Source: Phycisphaeraceae bacterium (GTDB taxonomy: Bacteria; Planctomycetota; Phycisphaerae; Phycisphaerales; Phycisphaeraceae). Taken from it: a stretch of DNA of 6,308 nt. The stretch is from NCBI GenBank assembly GCA_016763955.1, contig JAESSU010000281.1:1-6308 (forward strand). The letters run 5' to 3'. Position numbers and translations under genes: made by a program. Under the pieces are notes generated by a model, which did no database searches, was not told the origin of the DNA, and saw only the letters and a list, made by a program, of their open reading frames with translations. This document shows positions 1 through 6,163 of the stretch, one piece after another; the first letter of the stretch is position 1; every line of letters starts with the position of its first letter.

Positions 1-1060
1 AGCCTTCATTGTAGGACCAGCTATGGGTTTGGTTGCCGACCCCGGAAGTTCCCGAGTCATACATGAAGAACCGGCTGTTGCCATTGATATCGGTCGTAGA
101 CAACAATTGATTCTTACTGTCGTAGACAAACGTGGAGACAACGTTGCCAGTTGAGTCGGTAACAGCAGTCATGTTGCCGTTGCTGTCATAGCCGTAGCTC
201 GTTACGTTACCCAAGGCGTCGGTCGTGGCGGTGAGCAGCCCTTTATCGCTGTAGGTATTGCGGTTGGTATTACCTTGGCTATCAGTTGTGGTGAGCAGAC
301 TGCCATAGCGGTCATAAGTAAAGTAGGTGGTATTGCCCAAGGTGTCAGAGACAGAGAGTACCTGACCGAAAGGATCATAGTCCGCTGTGGATAGCCAGAC
401 GGTGGGCACAGCGGTGTAAGCAGTGTCGCCGGTGGCTTGGAAAGTTTCTGCGGTGCGTGTGCGATAGTCGTTGGCATCGTATTCGTAGACGGTGACGGAC
501 CAGAGGTCATCGGTGGTATCGTTAATGGTGCCATTATCGGAGACACGCTGGAGCTGGCGAACGGTGTTGCCCCGGCTGTCACGAATGATTTCGGTGGGCA
601 CGTCATCCGCATCGGCTAACACTTCGCGGGTGTAACCAGCGGGCAGCTGCGGCGGGTTTAGATCATAGGTAAATGGAATCGCTGCACCCGAAGCGTCCGC
701 AAGACTGATGATTCTGCCGGTGATGGCATCAAAGTTCAGGTTCATGACTGATATGCCACGAGCATCTTCGATACTGGTGAGGAAGCGTTCTCTACTTCCG
801 GCTTGCGCTGCGTCATAGATGAACGTGGTGGTTGAGCCCACGCGGTCGGTGACGGCAACGAGATCGCCGTTGATGTCATAGGTGTAATGGATGGACTGGC
901 CTGTACTTCCGGGTGCAAGGTCAGTGATTTGAACAATTCGATCAAGGTGATCACGGGTGAAAGCGATTTCAGCAGCGATCGTGCTATCAGGCATGATCGT
1001 GCGAATACCTGAGTCAGAGACTTGCAGGCGATTGCCTTGACGGTCGGTGATGGTGGAATG
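1..1060 (-). CDS. RHS / YD-repeat protein, internal fragment (partial at both ends)
   Basis: Read on the minus strand, one frame is open from about 1060 to the window's left edge and encodes roughly 350 residues of tandem YD repeats. Repeat units such as TYDINGDLVAVTDRVGS, TYDRYGSLLTTTDSQGN, GYDSNGNMTAVTDSTGN and VYDSKNQLLSTTDINGN are plain, with more diverged units (EYDANDYRTRT, DYDPFGQVLSVSDTLGN) between. This is the shell-forming repeat domain of RHS/wall-associated proteins and polymorphic toxins, large exported or surface proteins whose repeats enclose a C-terminal toxin or adhesin; that role is family knowledge. The C-terminal core motif and any toxin domain lie beyond the left edge. 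The N-terminal side ends abruptly: residues upstream of about HSTITDRQGN stop resembling RHS, because sequence there encodes a dehydrogenase on the other strand. No native start, signal peptide or promoter is present. The frame stays open to at least an ATG at 1123, but that would be a chimeric start. Identification as YD repeats is firm; the gene's function is unknown. Confidence 0.9.
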
Positions 1061-1442
1061 GTTTAGTGGGGTTCTAAGCGGCGCGGCGGTCGGCAACGAA
1101 ATTGGTTCTATGTACAAAGACATGGATCGGTCACAAAATGTGGGGCATTTTTTTTGCCTCATGGATGTGTCCGCCTTCATGGATATTGATGTTTTTACGA
1201 AACGTACGGATGAGGCGATTGACAAAATTAAAGCCTGTCGTCGCCGCGAAGGTATGGAAGAAATTTTTGTCCCCGGTGAACGGTCAAACCGTCGTCTGCA
1301 AGAAAACCAAAAGCGTGGTATTCGGATTGATGATCCCACATTGGCAGAGTTAAATGCACTGTGCAAAGAGTTCAAAATTACCTTTAATCTTAATCCCGTA
1401 GGGGAACCGGTGATTCCGGGGAAACCGGGGAGGGCGGTCTGA
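1047..1442 (+). pseudogene. comC: C-terminal fragment of Ldh_2-family dehydrogenase (ComC-like sulfolactate/malate dehydrogenase)
   Basis: The open frame encodes 131 residues. From about residue 6 on (FSGVLSGAAVGNEIGSMY, then a RSQNVGHFF segment, AFMDIDVF, and EGMEEIFVPGE) it reads as the C-terminal third of the malate/L-lactate dehydrogenase type 2 family (COG2055). Members are usually 330-350 residues long and are NAD(P)-dependent 2-hydroxyacid oxidoreductases, including ComC, the (R)-sulfolactate dehydrogenase. About 200 N-terminal residues, including much of the active site and cofactor-binding region, are absent. The first five residues (MMVEW) come from the antisense of the neighbouring RHS gene, so the ATG at 1047 is an accident of the junction; I see no ribosome binding site for it. 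The stop TGA overlaps the next gene's ATG (TGATG), showing that the original gene was translationally coupled to it. The substrate is inferred only from the neighbours; malate, ureidoglycolate or another 2-hydroxyacid is possible. The fragment cannot be an active enzyme. Confidence 0.82.
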
Positions 1443-2386
1443 TGTCTGATATTTTGATTACTGAAAAAATTCAGGGCTTAGCCATTGATGCGTTGGGGCA
1501 GTCCTATGACGTGAAATACGAGCCGAACTTGTGGCAAAATGATGCAGCCTTGCGTGATGCGGTTGGCAAGACGCGGGCGATGATTGTGCGCAATCAGACG
1601 CAGGTGACTAGGGCTTTGATAGCAGGTGGTAATTCACTGAAAGTCATCGGCCGCGCAGGTGCTGGGCTGGACAATATCGACGTGGCTGCTGCCTGTGAGC
1701 AGGGCATCGTGGTCACGAGTACCCCCGAACAAAATAGTTTGTCTGTCGCGGAACTGACACTGGGTCTGATGTTAGCATTAGCACGTCACATTCCAGCAGC
1801 GGATCGCGATACTCGGGTGGGTAATTGGTCGCGTCAAAAATTCACGGGCGTAGAGTTGTATGGCTCAACAGTGGGCATTGTCGGTTTTGGCCGGATTGGT
1901 TTTTTGACAGCGATGCGTGCTCAGGCGATGGGAATGCGTGTTGTCATTAGTGATCCGGTGGTCGGTCCAGATGCCGCGACGGTTAATGCGGTTGGAGGAT
2001 ACGTGCTGCCGTTGGAGCAGGTACTTGGGGCTGCTGATTTTATTTGTTGTCATGTGCCTTGCACGCCTAGTACGCGTTTGTTTTTTAATGCAGATCGTTT
2101 TGCACAAACAAAGCAAGGTGCTTATTTCATAAACACCTCACGAGGTGAAGTCGTAGATGAGCTTGCGTTGGCGAGTGTTCTTAAGAGCAAACATTTAGCA
2201 GGTGCTGGGTTGGATGTTCGAAGTACCGAACCGCCTACGGCTAGTGTGTTTGATCAGATGGATAATGTGATTTTGACCCCGCATATTGCAGCGTTTACAG
2301 ATCAGGCGCAAGACCGCGTGATCAAGGCCGTGTGCTTGGATGTGGCTGGAGTCTTAGAAGGCAAAACGCCAAACTACCCTGCTTAG
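1442..2386 (+). CDS. slcC: D-isomer-specific 2-hydroxyacid dehydrogenase, probable (S)-sulfolactate dehydrogenase
   Basis: This is a 314-residue protein, normal length for the NAD-dependent D-2-hydroxyacid dehydrogenase family (phosphoglycerate dehydrogenase-like). An N-terminal catalytic part carries GRAGAGLDNIDV (70-81). The Rossmann fold shows GIVGFGRIG (145-153), followed by a beta strand ending in Asp171, which favours NAD over NADP. The catalytic triad is intact: Arg234 (NTSRGEVVDE), Glu263 (STEPP) and His281 (LTPHIA). The start ATG overlaps the preceding stop by one base and has a strong Shine-Dalgarno sequence, GGGGAGGG, at 1427-1434. It lies between a ComC-like fragment and a SuyZ-like exporter, and 24 bases separate it from the latter. 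In Chromohalobacter salexigens, SlcC of this family works with ComC to racemise sulfolactate through sulfopyruvate, and this context suggests the same role here. Sequence alone does not prove the substrate; phosphoglycerate, tartrate or another hydroxyacid remain alternatives. The family call is near certain, the symbol about even odds. Confidence 0.9.
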   Translation: MSDILITEKIQGLAIDALGQSYDVKYEPNLWQNDAALRDAVGKTRAMIVRNQTQVTRALIAGGNSLKVIGRAGAGLDNIDVAAACEQGIVVTSTPEQNSLSVAELTLGLMLALARHIPAADRDTRVGNWSRQKFTGVELYGSTVGIVGFGRIGFLTAMRAQAMGMRVVISDPVVGPDAATVNAVGGYVLPLEQVLGAADFICCHVPCTPSTRLFFNADRFAQTKQGAYFINTSRGEVVDELALASVLKSKHLAGAGLDVRSTEPPTASVFDQMDNVILTPHIAAFTDQAQDRVIKAVCLDVAGVLEGKTPNYPA

Positions 2387-2410
2387 TCGATTATTGTTGG
2401 AGATTATATC

Positions 2411-3636
2411 ATGGCAAAAGTTAAGCCCAGTATTTATAGCAACCCGGAACAGGCTACTTGGTTAGGTAGTTTTGAAGGTGTCCCCAGTGACTGGGGACGT
2501 GTGGAGGCTAAACCTAAAGTCGCAGCAGACCTGACGGTGATGGGGCGTTTAAACAGTGCGTTTAATCAGCTGGGTATATTGTTGCCTGGCTTTGCGTTGG
2601 CATTTATGATTGCTTTTACGGGAAAATGGATTTCATATTGGCTGGGTGTAGAACTACTTCATTTTACGAAAAGTCCGGTCAGCTCGATCATGGTTGCGAT
2701 CATATTGGGTTTGATTATTTGCAATGTGGTAGGTTTGCCGGACGTGTATAAGCCGGGTTTAACGTGGTGTGTGAAGAAAATTTTACGGGTGGGTATTGCG
2801 TTATTAGGGATTCGCATGAGTTTGCTTGCAGCAGGGAAAATTGGCCTTGTCGCATTGCCTATTGTGTTTGGTTGTATTGCTGCTGCGTTGATTCTTGTGA
2901 GCCGAATTAATCATGCGTTGGGTTTGCCTCGTCGTTTGGGGACACTTATCGCAGTGGGTACGAGCATCTGTGGTGTGAGCGCGATTGTTGCCACAGCACC
3001 CACGATCGATGCGGAGGATGATGAGATTAGTTATGCAGTTGCGACGATTACATTGTTTGGCATGCTGGCAATGTTCACTTATCCGTTTTTAGCGTCCTGG
3101 TTATTTGATGGCAATCCGCATATGGCAGGCCTATTTTGGGGACTGCGATTCATGATACGTCGCAAGTTGCCGGTGCGGGCTTGATGTATCAGCAACAGTT
3201 TAATGCACCTGCTGCACTGGATACTGCTGAGGTGACTAAGTTGATTCGCAACCTATTTATGGTGGGTGTGATTCCGTTGCTGGCGATTCTTTATCATCGT
3301 GGCAAGGGGGAGGGTGTTGTTCAACAGCGGTGGTACAAGATGGTGCCATTGTTTGTGTTGGGTTTTGTGGCAATGACGCTAGTCCGTACGATAGGTGATA
3401 TGGGGGATCATGCTTACGGTGTATTCGACGCGGATACGTGGCATCAGATAATCGATCAAACCAAAGGATTCGCCAAATGGTGTTTGATGCTTGCCATGGC
3501 AGCAGTAGGGCTTGGAACCAGTCTCAAACGGATCATAAAAATGGGGCTGCGTCCATTTGCGGTAGGCTTTGGTGCCGCTGCTTTGGTAGGCGTGGTAAGC
3601 TTTTTATTGACCCGCTGGTTTGGCCCGATGATTTAG
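2411..3636 (+). pseudogene. suyZ: putative sulfate/sulfite exporter, COG2855/UPF0324 (SuyZ/YeiH-like), one frameshift
   Basis: This multi-pass inner-membrane protein of the putative sulfate exporter family is read in two frames. The first part (2411 to about 3137) has a ~50-residue cytoplasmic N-terminal extension, then hydrophobic segments at about 54-78, 90-108, 122-140, 144-164, 177-196 and 208-230, with the family signature GTSICGVSAIVATAP at 183-197 followed by an acidic DAEDDE. The second part (about 3138 to 3636) resumes with the conserved GTAIHDTSQVAGAG and three or four further hydrophobic segments. One missing base in the TTTTGGGG run at 3134-3141 accounts for the switch; restoring it gives 408 continuous residues. 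Without it, translation ends at 3184. The start ATG has GGAGA at 2399-2403, 7 bases upstream. SuyZ of Paracoccus pantotrophus is proposed to export sulfate formed in sulfolactate breakdown, and the two dehydrogenases upstream fit that. A homopolymer indel may be a sequencing error, in which case the gene is intact. Confidence 0.85.
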
Positions 3637-3720
3637 GATGAATCATTTTGAGCCGGGATGGTATGAACCCATATGATGTGGCCTTTTTATAAACGCAAAG
3701 AAAGATAAGCAGGATATTTT

Positions 3721-4999
3721 ATGTTCACAGCGGAATCTGAGTTTAATCAAAACATCTGTTTTCTTAAGGATATGATAAAGGCTGTCATTGAATCGGCCCG
3801 CGTATTGCCTGGCCAATCTGTTGCAGGGTCTTGCCCTAACACAACGGGGGGAACTTTAATTCGTCCCGGCGGGCGAAGCTGTTAACCGTCCTTTTGGATC
3901 AGAGATTTTACCATGTCTTTAGAATGCGGTTTAATCCCAATGGATGAATTAGAACATGCTCTGCGTTTAACTGCCAAGTGCCAATCACCCAAAGACTGGC
4001 AAACGAAGACGGGCAGTTTTGTCCCTAAGGGAGCGATTGCTGATCATATTAATTTTGATGCAACACCGATTTATTTTGCGGGAACTTATGACACCCAGAA
4101 GCAAGGCCATCCCTTTGGCTATTATCCCTGTCTTGACGACCATTTTTATTTTGTAGAGATGGCATGGCAACTGGTCACTGCAGGTAAAAGCAAAGCGGTT
4201 CTGCGTGAAGACTTCGATGGCTTAGACCTGCTTGCCAGACTAGACGAAGCATTCGCCGTTCCCAATGTAAAGGGTGCCAGTGACCTAGTCTGGTGTGATG
4301 AAGAAAAGCGTGGCATCTCATTTGGATTCACAGATGTCGTTACCCGTACAGGATAATTTTTTTTGCTCGGTCCTCAGATGTCGTGCAGCGAGACAATTAG
4401 CAGACCTACATGATATATGTGGCAATGATCAGACCGCTAAAGAATACCGTGCCATCGTCGAGAATATTTCAAAACATTTGAGCAGCACATTTGCACATGA
4501 CAGCGGACTCTTAAAAGCAAGCACAGGCAAAAGTGCGCAAGCTGATGTTTGGGGCTCTGCCTTTGCAGTATACGCAGACGTATTGCCTAAGCATGATGCC
4601 AAACGAATCTCCCAAGCGTTCTTAGATGCTTTTACCCGGGGTACGATTGCCTGGAAAAGTAATATTCGACATGTGCCCACCGATGAGGACTTTAGCGAGA
4701 CAAGTGTGTGGGAGGATATGCTTCCGAATTTCAAGAAGAACTGATATCAAAATGGTGCTTATTGGAATACGCCCACAGGCTGGGTCTGCTACGCAATTGC
4801 TCAAGTTGATCGCAATGCTGTATTAGCATTAGCGACGGACTATCTAGATGAATTAAAGGCTGGGAATTTCCGTCAAGGTGAAGAATACGGCTCACCCTAT
4901 GAATGTATTCATTCTGATGGCGATCGCAAACAAAACCCCGTTTATATGACAAGTGTGACATGCCCACTAGCTGCTTTTGAGCGACTGATCCGCTCCTGA
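3721..4999 (+). pseudogene. six-hairpin glycosidase-like gene with two stops and a frameshift
   Basis: The start ATG at 3721 has AGGA at 3711-3714. The first frame reads MFTAESEFNQNICFLKDM and on to TLIRPGGRSC, meets TAA at 3883-3885, and continues in the same frame as PSFWIRDFTMSLECGLIP. Without the stop the motif would be RSC-Tyr-PSFWIRDF, so TAA probably replaces a Tyr codon. That frame runs to FGFTDVVTRTG, ending at TAA 4354-4356. Homology then moves to the next frame (DNFFCSVLRCRAARQLADL), which needs one base removed or two restored near 4351. That frame hits TGA at 4742-4744 inside what should be KKN-x-YQNGAYWNTPTGW and carries on to TGA 4997-4999. Correcting all three gives about 425 residues. 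The pattern (WIRDF near the N-terminus, repeated helices, NGAYWNTPTGW late) is that of (alpha/alpha)6-barrel glycosidases; the substrate cannot be told. It lies 84 bases after the exporter, same strand. ATG 3913 is an internal Met, not a natural start. No functional product is expected. Confidence 0.8.
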
Positions 5000-5030
5000 T
5001 TTCTGTGCCAGCGCTTGTGAGAAAATCAGG
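4995..5030. repeat. inverted repeat at the end of the glycosidase pseudogene
   Basis: CCTGATTT (4995-5002) is perfectly complementary to AAATCAGG (5023-5030), with 20 bases between. The left arm overlaps the TGA stop of the glycosidase pseudogene. It could form a hairpin that ends or stabilises the transcript, but the loop is long and no T tract follows, so I do not call it an intrinsic terminator. Confidence 0.4.
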
Positions 5031-5063
5031 ATATCAACGGGCTGCACTTGCCTAGCCTGATGA

Positions 5064-5075
5064 AGCGAATTCGCT
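5064..5075. promoter_or_regulatory. perfect 12-bp palindrome, possible operator
   Basis: AGCGAATTCGCT is its own reverse complement and lies in non-coding DNA about 430 bases before the sulfatase start. Symmetric sites of this size bind dimeric repressors, but no regulator gene is in the window and there is only one copy. It is a weak candidate operator. Confidence 0.25.
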
Positions 5076-5262
5076 GGGGGACTAGATTGCCCAACGCGCG
5101 ATGGGGGCGAACCGTGGCCAAGCAGTTGATTACTGCATACTCAACCCAAGATTGATATAGATTGGCTAGTATCTATTCTCCGGGTTGGCCCTGTGCCAAA
5201 GTTGGCATGGACCCTCCAAAATCCACTTCTTTCACCAACGCCTCCGGCACAAGACTGGCATA

Positions 5263-5487
5263 ATGCTTGCGGCAAATTTTTGGACTGTTGCTCATGAGCG
5301 TGCTGATCTTGTAGAGGCTTACGCCATTTTGAGCGAGTTGGCTGCCGAAGGTGTGGAAGCAAGCCTATTTAGGTTGGCAGCTTTGTTAACAGCGCGCAGG
5401 TCAAAACTAAAATTGTCCGGGGCAAATCACCGGGCCCATTACAAAACGATATCATGTTTTACTACATCTCTTTTTGTATTGAAATAA
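5263..5487 (+). CDS. small ORF, unrecognised (possible gene remnant)
   Basis: I do not recognise this product. The open frame starts at an ATG at 5185; an internal ATG at 5263 gives 74 residues and covers the more protein-like part. That part contains ANFWTVAHERADLVEAYAIL and a second stretch, SELAAEGVEASLFRLAALL, which read like two amphipathic helices. The tail (CFTTSLFVLK) is not protein-like. No good ribosome binding site precedes either ATG. It ends 19 bases before the sulfatase start, on the same strand. It may be the surviving part of a helical protein such as a regulator domain, given that the genes around it are broken, or simply a chance ORF. Confidence 0.25.
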   Translation: MLAANFWTVAHERADLVEAYAILSELAAEGVEASLFRLAALLTARRSKLKLSGANHRAHYKTISCFTTSLFVLK

Positions 5488-5506
5488 TGACACCAAAGGA
5501 AATGCT

Positions 5507-5580
5507 GTGACAGAAAAACACCCTAATATTATTTTCGTATTTGCGGATGAATGGCGTGGCCAAGCAACGGGCGATGCTGG
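5507..5580 (+). pseudogene. N-terminal fragment of a type I sulfatase
   Basis: A GTG start at 5507 has AAAGGA at 5495-5500, 6 bases upstream. The first residues, TEKHPNIIFVFADEWRGQAT, are the standard N-terminus of alkaline phosphatase-superfamily sulfatases (PNIIFVFADEWRG; the Asp in this strand is a metal ligand in the family). Homology ends after GDAG, at about residue 24. A full sulfatase has about 450-550 residues and a CxPxR/CxAxR motif whose Cys or Ser becomes formylglycine near residue 50-80; none of that is present. The frame stays open to 5779, but beyond 5580 it translates a tRNA-like sequence and a CA repeat, so that tail is meaningless. In another frame (ending at TGA 5623-5625) WHELEKAVEYIQKHV looks like a helical protein end and could be the sulfatase's own C-terminus left by an internal deletion; this is speculative. 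No active enzyme can be made. Confidence 0.75.
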
Positions 5581-5629
5581 CATGAACTGGAAAAGGCAGT
5601 TGAATATATCCAAAAGCATGTCTGAAAAA

Positions 5630-5676
5630 GCGGGTGACCGGATTCGAACCGGCGACAGTTTGCTTGGGAAGCTGTC
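5630..5676 (-). pseudogene. tRNA 3'-half remnant (T-arm plus 3' acceptor strand)
   Basis: On the minus strand the sequence GCCGG-TTCGAAT-CCGGT (5637-5653) forms a T-arm with a 7-base loop and contains the box GGTTCGAATCC. It is followed by CACCCGC (5636-5630), which fits the 3' acceptor strand of a tRNA beginning GCGGGTG. CCA is not encoded; a TTTTT run follows. Upstream lies TTCCCAA, which resembles an anticodon loop with CCC (glycine), but its stem pairs at only two of five positions if a normal variable loop is used. Instead GACAG/CTGTC brackets it. No GCGGGTG 5' acceptor strand or normal D-arm is found in the 60 bases before it. I read this as the 3' portion of a tRNA gene, either a relic or a copy carried by an integrating element. 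It is not a working tRNA. Confidence 0.55.
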
Positions 5677-5716
5677 ATTCAGTGAGTTGGATTCGGATAT
5701 GTCGTGTAGCGCAGTC

Positions 5717-5741
5717 CACACACACACACACACACACACAA
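5717..5741. repeat. (CA)12 dinucleotide tract
   Basis: Twelve uninterrupted CA units plus a final A run from 5717 to 5741. Pure dinucleotide tracts this long are uncommon in bacteria and are prone to slippage. It lies 40 bases from the tRNA-like remnant and marks the start of the G+C-rich right end. Confidence 0.95.
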
Positions 5742-5778
5742 GCCGGGGTCCCGACGGCTGCTCTCCGACATGCTTGTA

Positions 5779-5798
5779 ACCCGGCTGCCAAGCCGGGT
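5779..5798. repeat. perfect 8-bp hairpin
   Basis: ACCCGGCT (5779-5786) and AGCCGGGT (5791-5798) are perfectly complementary around a GCCA loop, giving a stable G+C-rich hairpin. No T tract follows on either strand, so it is not a standard intrinsic terminator. A related half-site, AGCCGGGG, starts at 5741 directly after the CA tract. Confidence 0.7.
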
Positions 5799-5914
5799 CT
5801 CCGTCTGGATAATTCCGGGGCAGGGATGCAACGGCTGCCCGTTGACGGTTCCAAGGCAGAGCCTTGTCTGAAAAATCTCTTCGTCGCTGTAAGCGACACC
5901 TCCAAACCCCCTCC

Positions 5915-5938
5915 CCTTGGCAGCTCCCCTTGCCAAGG
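5915..5938. repeat. 8-bp inverted repeat, 8-base spacer
   Basis: CCTTGGCA (5915-5922) pairs with TGCCAAGG (5931-5938) across GCTCCCCT. It sits on the left arm of the 320-base inverted-repeat structure, and the CTCCCCTTGCCA within it also matches, in reverse complement, the right arm at 6207-6218. Confidence 0.6.
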
Positions 5939-5971
5939 CTTCACGCCTCTTGAGTGACCTGAACGTACACG

Positions 5972-6163
5972 CAGCTCCGGCGGAGGGCAGTGATGGGACG
6001 CGGAGGTTGCGAAGCACCACAGCGGCAAACGTAGCAGCGAGTCTCACGGCTCTGCGTGAAGTCCGCGTCGCGTAGTGGCGGCTGGGAGGGCGGGGTCCCC
6101 TGCCAGACGCAATGAGCAGCGGCACTGGAGATCGGAAAGGAATGCAACACAGCTCCGGCGGAG
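5972..6163. repeat. 14-bp direct repeat, two copies
   Basis: CAGCTCCGGCGGAG occurs at 5972-5985 and again at 6150-6163, 178 bases apart. Each copy has CTCC/GGAG symmetry around GGC. A second short direct repeat, AGATCGGAA, brackets the right copy (starting near 6129 and 6177). Together they suggest duplication within the right-hand region. Confidence 0.6.

Larger units (their letters stand above)
5000..5506. other. largely non-coding interval with a palindrome and short inverted repeats
   Basis: No recognisable gene occupies this stretch between the glycosidase pseudogene and the sulfatase start. Stops occur in all frames up to about 5180. It holds a perfect 12-bp palindrome at 5064-5075, a 6-bp inverted repeat ATAGAT/ATCTAT at 5157-5162 and 5171-5176 spaced by 8 bases, and a doubtful small ORF ending at 5487. 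A promoter for the sulfatase gene would be expected between 5400 and 5490, where the sequence becomes A+T-rich, but I cannot point to a convincing -35/-10 pair. Confidence 0.5.

Noticed and set aside
202..612. Minus-strand open frame of 136 codons
   Set aside because: It lies out of frame over the YD-repeat coding sequence; its translation is Pro/Thr/Ser-rich without motifs, as expected for a shadow frame.
742..954. Minus-strand open frame of 70 codons
   Set aside because: It is another shadow of the YD-repeat gene in a different minus-strand frame.
1865..2116. Minus-strand open frame of 83 codons
   Set aside because: It is fully antisense to the intact dehydrogenase and has no recognisable protein features.
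3637..3720. Intrinsic terminator after the exporter gene
   Set aside because: There is a short T run near 3684-3688, but no stable G+C-rich hairpin directly precedes it.
3883..3885. Stop-codon reassignment, with TAA read as tyrosine
   Set aside because: Only one gene shows it, that gene has two other lesions, and neighbouring genes need no recoding; decay is simpler.
4429..4734. Minus-strand open frame of 101 codons
   Set aside because: It is antisense to the well-supported glycosidase-like coding sequence and matches nothing I recognise.
5141..5362. Minus-strand open frame of 73 codons
   Set aside because: It has biased composition, no ribosome binding site and no family resemblance.
5630..5741. 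A tRNA-derived SINE with a simple-repeat tail
   Set aside because: A box B-like motif and a dinucleotide tract are both present, but the tract lies on the 5' side of the tRNA-like part rather than the 3' side, the A box is missing, and the surrounding genes are bacterial.
5581..5779. C-terminal extension of the sulfatase frame, and the frame starting at 5634
   Set aside because: These translate the antisense of a tRNA-like sequence (GDRIRTGDSLLG and TGFEPATVCLGS) and the CA repeat (HTHTHTHT), a familiar kind of spurious peptide.
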